The notes beneath the pieces were generated by a model. It was not told where the DNA came from and searched no databases. It was given only the letters and a program-made list of their open reading frames with translations. Shown here piece after piece: positions 1 to 5,329 of a stretch of 12,139 bases of DNA. How positions within the stretch are numbered: position 1 is the first letter of the stretch; every line of letters starts with the position of its first letter. The stretch is from contig JAESRD010000336.1 of NCBI GenBank assembly GCA_016764835.1, positions 1-12,139 on the forward strand, given 5' to 3'. Position numbers and translations under genes: made by a program. Origin of the DNA: Paracoccaceae bacterium (GTDB lineage: Bacteria > Pseudomonadota > Alphaproteobacteria > Rhodobacterales > Rhodobacteraceae).

Positions 1-1
1 G

Positions 2-166
2 AACACGCTGCGCCTGCCGACATTGGTGAGCTATGTTGACCCGGCCAATACCCGCGCCGCCTCGCTTGCACGGCGTCTTGGCGCAGTGATAGAGAGCCAA
101 ACCGACACTTGCCTGACATTTCGCCACACCCGCCCGGAGGCCACAGCATGCCCAGTGACAAAATAA
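2..166 (+). CDS. GNAT-family N-acetyltransferase, C-terminal fragment
   Basis: Only the last 54 codons are inside the window, ending at TAA 164-166. The frame reads NTLRLPTLVSYVDPANTRAA and continues with a LARRLGAV segment. This is the usual C-terminal signature of RimJ/RimL-like GNAT enzymes, which move an acetyl group from acetyl-CoA to an amine: a beta strand, then 'P.N.rs..lA.rLGA', then a final beta strand. The acetyl-CoA binding core and the start lie outside the window, so the substrate cannot be named. The 3' end overlaps the chorismate mutase gene by 19 nt in another frame, which suggests co-transcription. In Rhodobacterales I recall a GNAT gene at this place, next to the S16 operon; that part is memory, not sequence evidence. 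Confidence 0.72.
   Translation, partial: NTLRLPTLVSYVDPANTRAASLARRLGAVIESQTDTCLTFRHTRPEATACPVTK
136..140 (+). promoter_or_regulatory. Shine-Dalgarno site of the chorismate mutase gene
   Basis: GGAGG at 136-140 lies 7 nt before ATG 148-150. It fixes the start at 148 and argues against the upstream TTG at 109, which would add 13 residues unlike AroQ. The site lies inside the end of the GNAT gene, so the two genes are probably translationally coupled. Confidence 0.75.
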
Positions 167-462
167 AGACAGATGTGACCCAACAAGCAGCCGAGCTGCT
201 CGCCAGCCACCGCGACAGCATCGACCGGCTCGATGCGATCCTTGTCTACACGCTGGCCGAGCGGTTTAAGCACACTCAAGCCGTCGGGCGGCTCAAAGCA
301 AAGCACGACCTGCCGCCCTCTGACCCGGCCCGCGAACAGACCCAGATCGCCCGGCTCACAGATCTGGCAACACGCGCCGATCTCGACCCAGAATTCGCCA
401 AGAAATTTCTGGCTTTCATCATCCAAGAAGTCATCAAACACCATGAAAGCCACCAATCATAG
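148..462 (+). CDS. Chorismate mutase, AroQ class
   Basis: A 104-residue all-helical protein that should convert chorismate to prephenate, the branch point to phenylalanine and tyrosine, in the cytoplasm. The motif 'R..ID.LD..L...LAER......VG.LK....P..DP.RE' is plain. Active-site positions known from the E. coli P-protein mutase domain line up with no gaps: R22 (Arg11), R39 (Arg28), K50 (Lys39), D59 (Asp48), R62 (Arg51) and E63 (Glu52). On the same ungapped register the Ser84 and Gln88 positions are V95 and H99, so the C-terminal helix differs from the E. coli enzyme. Length fits a monofunctional AroQ domain with no dehydratase or DAHP-synthase domain attached. The gene lies 52 nt before rpsP, an odd partner for ribosomal genes that I recall as normal in Rhodobacterales. 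A different cellular role is possible but nothing here demands it. Confidence 0.9.
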   Translation: MPSDKIKTDVTQQAAELLASHRDSIDRLDAILVYTLAERFKHTQAVGRLKAKHDLPPSDPAREQTQIARLTDLATRADLDPEFAKKFLAFIIQEVIKHHESHQS

Positions 463-483
463 GGTTGGGATCATCCCAACCTT
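461..483 (+). promoter_or_regulatory. Hairpin between chorismate mutase and rpsP
   Basis: A perfect 8-bp inverted repeat, GGTTGGGA (463-470) and TCCCAACC (474-481), flanks a 3-nt TCA loop. It extends to about 10 bp through a G-T wobble and an A-T pair. It begins at the stop codon of the upstream gene and ends 17 nt before the rpsP Shine-Dalgarno site. There is no U-tract afterwards, so it is a poor intrinsic terminator. An mRNA-stability or processing hairpin that sets different levels for the two genes is more likely. Confidence 0.5.
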
Positions 484-514
484 GCCTCACATGCCATCTT
501 AAGGAGATATCACC

Positions 515-892
515 ATGGCCATGAAAATTCGCCTCGCACGCGGCGGCTCTAAGAAGCGCCCTTTCTATTCGATCGTAGCGGCAGATAGCCGTATGCCCCG
601 CGACGGGCGTTTCGTCGAAAAACTCGGCACATATAACCCACTTCTGCCACGCGACAGCGAAGAGCGCGTGAAAATGAACATGGAGCGGGTTCAGTACTGG
701 CTCGGCCAAGGCGCACAGCCTACTGACCGTGTGTCGCGCATGCTCGAAGCGGCTGGCGTTATTGAGAAGAAGACCCGCAACAACCCGATCAAAGGCAAGC
801 CAGGCAAGGCAGCTGTTGAGCGGGTAGAGAAGCACGCAGCCCGTGCCGCCAGTGCTTCTGAGGAAGCCCCAGCAGAAGCGACAGCAGAATAA
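515..892 (+). CDS. rpsP: 30S ribosomal protein S16
   Basis: A 125-residue S16, an assembly protein of the 30S subunit that binds the 5' domain of 16S rRNA. The first 80 residues are the conserved S16 fold: '[19 protein letters not shown]', then '[19 protein letters not shown]', and '[12 protein letters not shown]'. Residues from about 95 on form a low-complexity tail rich in Ala and Glu, common in alphaproteobacterial S16. The start is ATG 515, with AAGGAG at 501-506 and an 8-nt spacer; ATG 521 is also possible but would sit far from that site. It heads the ribosome-maturation part of the operon (rpsP, rimM, trmD, rplS, the classic bacterial set). Identification is firm. Confidence 0.97.
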   Translation: MAMKIRLARGGSKKRPFYSIVAADSRMPRDGRFVEKLGTYNPLLPRDSEERVKMNMERVQYWLGQGAQPTDRVSRMLEAAGVIEKKTRNNPIKGKPGKAAVERVEKHAARAASASEEAPAEATAE

Positions 893-898
893 TGCGGC

Positions 899-928
899 CG
901 GGCTGGACCCGCATAGGCCTCCGGCCCG
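899..928 (+). promoter_or_regulatory. GC-rich stem-loop after rpsP
   Basis: Bases 899-907 can pair with 920-928 (9 bp including one G-T wobble) around a 12-nt loop. The stem lies 6 nt after the rpsP stop. There is no T-run afterwards, so full termination is unlikely. It could stabilise the rpsP message or attenuate transcription into rimM. This is a visual prediction only. Confidence 0.35.
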
Positions 929-934
929 CCCCGT

Positions 935-973
935 CTGTTGCATATGCAGATAAGCCTGTTGCATTTGCACATA
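935..973 (+). repeat. Two imperfect 18-nt direct repeats, 21-nt period
   Basis: CTGTTGCATATGCAGATA (935-952) and CTGTTGCATTTGCACATA (956-973) differ at two positions and start 21 nt apart, about two helical turns. The first holds a perfect palindrome, TGCATATGCA (939-948); the second has the near-palindrome TGCATTTGCA. The pair fills most of the rpsP-rimM gap, ending 20 nt before the rimM start. It could be a protein-binding site, an RNA structure element or a chance duplication. Confidence 0.55.
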
Positions 974-992
974 GTCGTTTCGGGGGCGCGCC

Positions 993-1541
993 ATGAGCCT
1001 GCCCCCGCAAGACCCCGACGCGAACAATTCAGACCGGCCAAACCCTGAGAGAGTGGTCGTCGGCGCGCTCGCGGGCGCCTTTGGCGTGCGCGGTGAGATA
1101 CGGATCAAGAGCTTTTGCACTGAGCCCGCTGACATTGCCGGCTACGCCCCGCTTTATACCGAAGACGGCCGTGTATTTAGCAAAATCAACCTGACCGGCC
1201 AAACATCTGGCGCGCTTGTCGCCCGGCTGGAAGGTGTCAAAACCAAAGAAGATGCTGACGCGCTCAAAGGCGTGTCGCTACTGGCCGACAAGGCCCGTCT
1301 GCCCGCTCTGCCGGACGACGAATATTATTATAATGATCTGATCGGCTTGCCGGTTTACGACGCTGGCGGCACGGCGCTTGGCCATGTGCAGGGCGTTATG
1401 AACCACGGCGCTGGCGATCTGCTAGAACTGCGCCGCGCCGATGGCGAAACCGTGTTGATGACCTTCACCATGGCCCATGTGCCAACGGTCGATATCGCCG
1501 CTGGCCGGATCATCATTGACCCGCCTGAAGGCCTGTTCTGA
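993..1541 (+). CDS. rimM: Ribosome maturation factor RimM (16S rRNA processing)
   Basis: A 182-residue RimM, which helps assemble the 30S head domain by binding S19 and is needed for efficient 16S rRNA processing. The N-terminal RimM barrel begins near residue 20: 'VVVGALAGAFGVRGEIRI' carries the G.vRGE.r motif. The C-terminal PRC-barrel opens at about residues 109-121 with 'DEYYYNDLIGLPV'. The end, 'VPTVDIAAGRIIIDPPEGLF', matches the family and stops right at GLF. ATG 993 follows a G-rich stretch (CGGGGGCG, 981-988) rather than a canonical AAGGAG, so initiation may be modest. Residues 1-19 are a polar lead not seen in all homologues; a later start is not excluded. The TGA at 1539-1541 overlaps the proposed CTG start of the next gene. 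Confidence 0.95.
   Translation: MSLPPQDPDANNSDRPNPERVVVGALAGAFGVRGEIRIKSFCTEPADIAGYAPLYTEDGRVFSKINLTGQTSGALVARLEGVKTKEDADALKGVSLLADKARLPALPDDEYYYNDLIGLPVYDAGGTALGHVQGVMNHGAGDLLELRRADGETVLMTFTMAHVPTVDIAAGRIIIDPPEGLF
1527..1531 (+). promoter_or_regulatory. Candidate Shine-Dalgarno for a CTG start at 1538
   Basis: GAAGG at 1527-1531, inside the last codons of rimM, lies 6 nt before CTG 1538-1540. Spacing and sequence fit a ribosome binding site. The only canonical start further in, GTG 1628, has AAGG only 2 nt upstream, which is too close. This supports initiation at the unusual CTG. Confidence 0.45.
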
Positions 1542-2374
1542 CCGGCCCTGCGCGGATATTTCTGCATCCCGGCTTTCACAAAACCGGGACAAGCTCGATC
1601 CAACATTTCCTTTGGTCGAACAAGGCGGTGCTTGCCCGGCGCTATGACCTTTGGATGCTGCGCCACCTCAAGCCGGTGGCCAATATCTGCATGCATTTTG
1701 CCCGCCATGGCCATGCGCTTACGCTGACTGACCTGCCAGAGGCGCTAAGCGCCGTGCTGAGCGCCCATCCGCTGCGCGACGGCCGCAATCTGATCATCAG
1801 CTGCGAAGGTCTCAGCGGCCACCTGCCCGGCTGGCCCAGCGTTAAGACCTACGCCGCCGCCCCGCATACAATCAGCTGGCTCAGCGGCTGGCTGAGTGAC
1901 CAGTTCCCCCAGGCCGAGCAGCGGCTTATCCTGAGCCAGCGCGCGCCTGACACTTGGCTGTTTAGCGCGTGGCGGCACCACCTTCTGGGGCAACGCATGC
2001 AGCTCGACTGGTCTGACTTTGCCGCGCGTTTCCGCCCAGCGGCTGATTTGGCCCAAGCCAACAAAGATATCGCCGACGCAACCGGCCTCACCACCAAAAC
2101 CCTGCATATGGAGCACGCCGTGACCAATCCGCTCGGCATCGGCGGCGCGTTCATCCAAATGACCGGCGCGCCCGCAAAGCTGCGCGCCCGGCTAACGCCG
2201 ATTGCCCCGGCGAACAAAGGTGCTAGCGCCGCGCTGGCGGCCGCGTTTTTGCGCCTCAACCGAACCAACTTGACCGATGACGACCTACGCGCCCAAAAGC
2301 GCGCCCTTGCAGAGGCCGCCGGCGTTGGCGGCTGGGCCAGAGCACAACAACCCACAAAGGATAGGCTGCCATGA
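1538..2374 (+). CDS. Sulfotransferase-like P-loop protein, probable CTG start
   Basis: The frame is open from 1529, right after an in-frame TGA, to the TGA at 2372-2374. No ATG, GTG or TTG occurs before GTG 1628, yet codons 1538-1627 encode IFLHPGFHKTGTSSIQ, an evident 5'-PAPS-type binding loop (HKTGTSS, residues 14-20 from CTG). A 3'-phosphate-type motif follows at R135-P137-W140-S143, and an 'ISCEGLSG' segment at about 87-94. From CTG the product is 278 residues; from GTG 1628 it would be 248 and lack the loop. The CTG overlaps the rimM stop as CTGA, with GAAGG 6 nt upstream. Sulfotransferase-fold proteins move sulfate from PAPS, but this family has many members of unknown activity. It sits between rimM and trmD, overlapping trmD by 4 nt (ATGA). 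A sequencing error removing a normal start is the main alternative. Confidence 0.65.
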   Translation: MTGPARIFLHPGFHKTGTSSIQHFLWSNKAVLARRYDLWMLRHLKPVANICMHFARHGHALTLTDLPEALSAVLSAHPLRDGRNLIISCEGLSGHLPGWPSVKTYAAAPHTISWLSGWLSDQFPQAEQRLILSQRAPDTWLFSAWRHHLLGQRMQLDWSDFAARFRPAADLAQANKDIADATGLTTKTLHMEHAVTNPLGIGGAFIQMTGAPAKLRARLTPIAPANKGASAALAAAFLRLNRTNLTDDDLRAQKRALAEAAGVGGWARAQQPTKDRLP

Positions 2375-3180
2375 CAATACCACCAAGCCGCGCCGCGGGC
2401 CGCAAATCCATTCGCGCCTCGCTCACCCCAACAGACCTGATGGCCGAAGCCCCCGATCTTGTCGGCATCTGGCGGGCCGATATCATCACCCTGTTCCCAG
2501 ATGCCTTCCCCGGTGTGCTGGGCGAAAGCCTGACCGGGCGGGCGCTCAAAGAGGGGTTGTGGCAGATGCAGACCCATGATCTGCGCCAATTTGGCGAGGG
2601 CAAACACCGCAATGTGGATGACACGCCAACGGGCGGCGGCGCCGGCATGGTGCTGCGGGCAGATATCTTGGCCAAGGCGATACATGTGGCCCAACGCGGC
2701 AAGCCCAAGCCGCTGATCTACCTGTCGCCGCGCGGGAAGCGGTTTGATCAGGAAATGGCCCAAGAGCTGGCCGCTGGCCCCGGCGTCACGCTGCTTTGCG
2801 GCCGGTTTGAAGGGATTGATGAGCGGGTTATCGAGCATTTCGGCATTAAAGAGGTATCATTAGGCGATTTTATCCTCACAGGCGGTGAGATTGCCGCTCA
2901 AGCCTTGATCGACGCCGCAGTCCGGCTTATACCCCGCGTGCTTGGGAATCAGGCATCGGCTGAGGAAGAATCATTCTCCAACGGTCTGCTTGAACATCCC
3001 CAATACACGAAGCCAGCCATTTGGGAGGGTCGCGGGGTGCCGGAAGTGCTTTTGTCCGGCCATCATGCGAACATCTCCTCCTGGCGGCAGGCTATGGCCG
3101 AAAGGCTGACAAAGGAACGGCGCCCTGACCTCTGGCGGGCTTATTGTGCAGCGCATGATAGGGACTCGGAGAAAGACTAA
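2371..3180 (+). CDS. trmD: tRNA (guanine-37-N1)-methyltransferase TrmD
   Basis: A 269-residue SPOUT-class enzyme that methylates N1 of G37 in tRNAs with G36, using S-adenosylmethionine, and so prevents +1 frameshifting. Core motifs are all present: 'IITLFPDAFPGVL' (38-50), 'HRNVDDTPTGGGAGM' (79-93), 'LLCGRFEGIDERVIE' (141-155), 'SLGDFILTGGE' (163-173), 'VLGNQASAEEESFS' (190-203) and 'PEVLLSGHHANI' (224-235). The LLCGRFEGIDER and GDFILTGGE stretches form the AdoMet-binding knot. Before the usual N-terminus there is an extra lead of about 35 polar residues; ATG 2440 (Met24) has no visible Shine-Dalgarno, whereas ATG 2371 has AAAGG at 2356-2360 and overlaps the upstream stop as ATGA. I recall similar leads in Rhodobacterales TrmD. 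The C-terminus is shorter than in E. coli. Confidence 0.96.
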   Translation: MTIPPSRAAGRKSIRASLTPTDLMAEAPDLVGIWRADIITLFPDAFPGVLGESLTGRALKEGLWQMQTHDLRQFGEGKHRNVDDTPTGGGAGMVLRADILAKAIHVAQRGKPKPLIYLSPRGKRFDQEMAQELAAGPGVTLLCGRFEGIDERVIEHFGIKEVSLGDFILTGGEIAAQALIDAAVRLIPRVLGNQASAEEESFSNGLLEHPQYTKPAIWEGRGVPEVLLSGHHANISSWRQAMAERLTKERRPDLWRAYCAAHDRDSEKD

Positions 3181-3190
3181 GAGCTCTTAG
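3177..3190 (+). repeat. 14-bp perfect palindrome across the trmD stop codon
   Basis: CTAAGAGCTCTTAG at 3177-3190 equals its own reverse complement and includes the trmD TAA. As RNA it can form a 5-bp stem with an AGCT loop. It sits immediately before the second structure in the rplS leader. It may be a minor stop-codon hairpin or a chance palindrome. Confidence 0.45.
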
Positions 3191-3238
3191 GGTGCTCATA
3201 TCATCGCGGGCAAACCGTGAGTAACATGAAGGAGCATC
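3191..3238 (+). promoter_or_regulatory. Structured leader of rplS, possible SD-masking helix
   Basis: Bases 3191-3197 (GGTGCTC) can pair with 3232-3238 (GAGCATC), 7 bp with one G-T wobble. The second arm includes part of the AAGGAG ribosome binding site of rplS. Nested inside is a hairpin of 3204-3209 (TCGCGG) with 3215-3220 (CCGTGA), 6 bp with one wobble and a 5-nt loop. Together they could form a leader that hides the L19 start region, as in autogenous control of ribosomal proteins. The prediction is by eye and pairing energies were not calculated. Confidence 0.4.
3229..3234 (+). promoter_or_regulatory. Shine-Dalgarno site that fixes the rplS start
   Basis: AAGGAG at 3229-3234 is 6 nt before ATG 3241. 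It rules for 3241 rather than GTG 3217 or ATG 3226, which lie before or overlap this site and would add residues (SNMKEHQ) not typical of L19. Confidence 0.8.
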
Positions 3239-3240
3239 AG

Positions 3241-3615
3241 ATGGATCTGATTGCACAATTAGAAGCGGAACAGATTTCCGCCCTCGGGCATGAAATTCCC
3301 GATTTTAAGGCTGGCGATACCATTCGCGTTGGCTACAAAGTTACCGAAGGCACACGCAGCCGGGTTCAGAACTATGAGGGCGTTTGTATCGCTCGCAAAA
3401 ACGGCAAAGGTATTGCCGGGTCGTTCACCGTGCGCAAAATCTCCTTTGGCGAAGGTGTTGAGCGGGTATTCCCCCTGCACTCAACCAATATTGCTGAGAT
3501 CACAGTGATCCGCCGTGGCCGTGTCCGCCGCGCTAAGCTGTACTATCTGCGCGAACGTCGCGGTAAGTCAGCGCGTATTTCTGAAGTCACAAATTACAAA
3601 CCACTCAAGGCCTAA
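3241..3615 (+). CDS. rplS: 50S ribosomal protein L19
   Basis: A 124-residue L19, located at the 30S-50S interface, where it contributes to bridges between the subunits. Family signatures run through the protein: '[12 protein letters not shown]' at the start, '[16 protein letters not shown]', '[19 protein letters not shown]', '[20 protein letters not shown]', and '[20 protein letters not shown]' near the end. Length is normal for alphaproteobacteria. The start at 3241 is set by AAGGAG 3229-3234. The gene follows trmD after 60 nt that may be structured, and it is followed by rpmE after 11 nt; the rpmE Shine-Dalgarno site overlaps the rplS stop codon. Confidence 0.97.
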   Translation: MDLIAQLEAEQISALGHEIPDFKAGDTIRVGYKVTEGTRSRVQNYEGVCIARKNGKGIAGSFTVRKISFGEGVERVFPLHSTNIAEITVIRRGRVRRAKLYYLRERRGKSARISEVTNYKPLKA

Positions 3616-3626
3616 GGAGAGACAAG

Positions 3627-3848
3627 ATGAAAGCCGATATCCATCCTGAGTATCACGTCATCGATGTCAAAATGACCGATGGCACAATGTTGCAGATGAA
3701 ATCCACTTGGGGCAAAGAGGGCGACACAATGACGCTTGATATTGACCCTACAGTTCACCCTGCCTGGACCGGTGGTGGCACACGCCTGCTCGACACTGGC
3801 GGCCGTGTTTCCAAGTTTAAGAACAAGTATGCAGGTCTGGGCTTCTAA
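3627..3848 (+). CDS. rpmE: 50S ribosomal protein L31, cysteine-free type
   Basis: A 73-residue L31 of the large subunit, near the central protuberance. It begins '[20 protein letters not shown]' and contains '[20 protein letters not shown]' and 'AWTGG'. It has no cysteine at all, so it lacks the CxxC zinc site of the C+ L31 type and is a zinc-independent (C-) form, as I recall for many alphaproteobacteria. AAGGAG at 3614-3619 is 7 nt before ATG 3627 and overlaps the rplS stop, so translation of the two is probably coupled. It is the last gene before the operon terminator. No second L31 gene is in the window, so whether zinc-linked L31 exchange occurs cannot be judged. Confidence 0.96.
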   Translation: MKADIHPEYHVIDVKMTDGTMLQMKSTWGKEGDTMTLDIDPTVHPAWTGGGTRLLDTGGRVSKFKNKYAGLGF

Positions 3849-3877
3849 AGAACCCCACCCACCGCATAGGCAAACTG

Positions 3878-3912
3878 AAAGGCCCGCCATTTTCTGGCGG
3901 GCCTTTTTGTTT
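3878..3912 (+). terminator. Strong intrinsic terminator after rpmE, probably bidirectional
   Basis: AAAGGCCCGCCA (3878-3889) pairs perfectly over 12 bp with TGGCGGGCCTTT (3895-3906) around a TTTTC loop. A T-rich tail (TTTTTGTTT) runs through 3912. It lies 30 nt after the rpmE stop and 23 nt from the stop of the convergent minus-strand gene. On the minus strand the same stem is followed only by a short T stretch, so it probably ends both transcripts but works better for the plus-strand operon. Confidence 0.92.
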
Positions 3913-3934
3913 GTCGGGCGTAGGGTTTGGGCGG

Positions 3935-5131
3935 TTAGCCCTGCTCTGCGGTCACCATCGTGGCCACCGTCTGCTCGGGCGCAGCATCGGTTGTTTGCGG
4001 GCCGGTGAGTGACACCACATTGGTGCTGGCCATCGCGCTCAGCCCGCTAAAGGCTCCGTCAAAATAGGCAAGCACTGGGCTAAATGGCGTGTCCTTCAAC
4101 ATGCCGGTCGAGACAACGAATACCAGCATAACCACGCCAACCCCCATAAAGATCCGCCGCAACCTGCGCGCAACCAGATCCATCGGGCTGCGGGTCTTAC
4201 CGCCTGAGCCGGTAAAGGACGCGCGCAAACCGGTGCTGTCGCCGGGCGAAGAATGCCCGCATGCATCGCCGTGGCGCTCGGCTAACCGTTCTTGAAACTC
4301 ATAGCGGTGGGCTGCAACATCGGCGGTTTTGACCAGATAAGTCGGCTCTGGCAGTGGCGGCGGTGCGGCGGCAGCCCGTCTGGGTTGGCTGCTGGCGCGC
4401 ATAGCTGTTGGCTGAACAGGGGCTGCATGCTTGGCCTTGCGGCCCCGGCCCATCAGCATTTTGGCGACAGCAAGAAACGCGGTCAGCACGGCGGCAATGT
4501 TAAAATACCTATCAGTGTTCGCTAGGCCCGGTTTTGGCGCCAGCCCAGCCTCGCGCCCGTCAAGGAACGGCCGCAAGATCAACGCATCTGGGGCCAGCAC
4601 AAGCCCGCCCTCGCTCAGCGCATCATCAACCAAGCTATCCAGGTCGCCGACCGATGAGACCAACCCGTTGAGCACCAGAATCGGCCCGAATGCGCCAAAT
4701 GATTTACCCTCATCGACAAGGTCTCCCGGCGAAATATCGTCGAAACTAAAGCCAGAGCCATCCCAGATCGCCACGCCAACAGCCTGACTGTTGATGATGT
4801 CGCCATTCGGCTCAACTGGCAGGATCGGCACCATATAGGCGAGATGATCTGTGCCGCTTTTCTCCAATGTCAGCCGCGAATCGTAGCGCAAGTCAAGCTG
4901 CACCATAAGCCGCACTTCCGAATAAGAGCTTTGGTGAAGGGCAGGATCAAATGCACTAAATTCAACCACCGCTGGTGGCCCGGCAGCCAAAGCTGCGGCC
5001 CGGCGGTCTATCTGTCCTTGCAGTGAATTTTGCAGCCACTGCCCGGCACCGACCAGCACACAGGCGACCAGCAAAAGACCAATCGGCCCGAGCCGAAAGA
5101 ACTTAAAGAGTAGAAGAAACAGCGCACGCAT
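3935..5131 (-). CDS. Three-helix membrane protein of unknown function
   Basis: A 398-residue protein I do not recognise. Three hydrophobic segments are visible: about 14-33 (LGPIGLLLVACVLVGAGQWL), 209-227 and 327-345. Basic residues at the N-terminus (K10, R13), after segment 2 (RGRGRKAKH) and before segment 3 (ARRLRR) predict, by the positive-inside rule, a cytoplasmic N-terminus, a periplasmic domain at 34-208, a cytoplasmic Pro/Ala-rich linker at 228-326 and a periplasmic tail. The periplasmic domain is acidic with several Asp-Gly/Ser turns; no enzyme motif or metal site stands out. Only two cysteines occur (24, 291). ATG 5131 follows GAGG (complement of 5139-5142) with a 7-nt spacer. It has its own upstream gap and ends at the shared terminator, so it may be monocistronic. 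Real coding is supported by length, start site and helix layout; function is open. Confidence 0.75.
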   Translation of the reverse strand: MRALFLLLFKFFRLGPIGLLLVACVLVGAGQWLQNSLQGQIDRRAAALAAGPPAVVEFSAFDPALHQSSYSEVRLMVQLDLRYDSRLTLEKSGTDHLAYMVPILPVEPNGDIINSQAVGVAIWDGSGFSFDDISPGDLVDEGKSFGAFGPILVLNGLVSSVGDLDSLVDDALSEGGLVLAPDALILRPFLDGREAGLAPKPGLANTDRYFNIAAVLTAFLAVAKMLMGRGRKAKHAAPVQPTAMRASSQPRRAAAAPPPLPEPTYLVKTADVAAHRYEFQERLAERHGDACGHSSPGDSTGLRASFTGSGGKTRSPMDLVARRLRRIFMGVGVVMLVFVVSTGMLKDTPFSPVLAYFDGAFSGLSAMASTNVVSLTGPQTTDAAPEQTVATMVTAEQG

Positions 5132-5158
5132 GTGACGACCTCGACAGAGTTGCTTTGG

Positions 5159-5185
5159 TTAATATTTGCAACATAAAACTGGCAA
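5159..5185 (-). promoter_or_regulatory. Possible promoter of the unknown membrane gene
   Basis: On the minus strand TTGCCA (complement of 5180-5185) and TATTAA (complement of 5159-5164) are 15 nt apart, 28 nt or more upstream of the start codon. The hexamers resemble -35 and -10 boxes, but the spacer is shorter than the ideal 17, so this is only a candidate. Confidence 0.28.
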
Positions 5186-5231
5186 GACTGGGCCGAGAAG
5201 GTGATGATCACCCGCCCAACCATGTCATTCC

Positions 5232-5248
5232 TGTGAGAGATATTCACA
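5232..5248. promoter_or_regulatory. Dyad TGTGA-N7-TCACA, candidate operator
   Basis: TGTGA at 5232-5236 and TCACA at 5244-5248 form a perfect 5-bp inverted repeat around 7 nt (GAGATAT). The half-sites equal those of CRP/FNR-family sites, but CRP normally has a 6-nt spacer. It lies about 100 nt upstream of the unknown membrane gene on the minus strand. It could equally be chance. Confidence 0.25.
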
Positions 5249-5329
5249 ATTTGCCGCAATTTGTTTGCACACCGGTGGCTGCGGCCAAGGCTGGGGGCGG
5301 GCGCGGTTTACCTTTTTAAACCAATGCGT

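Larger units (their letters stand above)
5132..5329. other. Intergenic region between the MATE gene and the unknown membrane gene
   Basis: No convincing small gene is seen in these 198 nt. The half near 5131 holds a possible minus-strand promoter and is AT-rich for this window. A dyad TGTGA/TCACA lies at 5232-5248, and a 7-mer CAATTTG occurs at 5247-5253 and 5257-5263, one helical turn apart. A 6-bp inverted repeat at 5305-5322 (GGTTTA/TAAACC) is too weak to call a terminator for the MATE gene. Confidence 0.5.

Noticed and set aside
434..1135. Minus-strand frame of 233 codons across rpsP and rimM
   Set aside because: It runs through two certain genes on the other strand, with no motif.
1849..2838. 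Minus-strand frame of 329 codons opposite the sulfotransferase-like gene and trmD
   Set aside because: Antisense to trmD with its full motif set; the translation is Arg/Ala/Cys-rich with no recognisable domain.
5305..5322. Inverted repeat GGTTTA/TAAACC as a terminator of the MATE gene
   Set aside because: Only 6 bp, AT-rich stem, and no T-tract on the minus strand.
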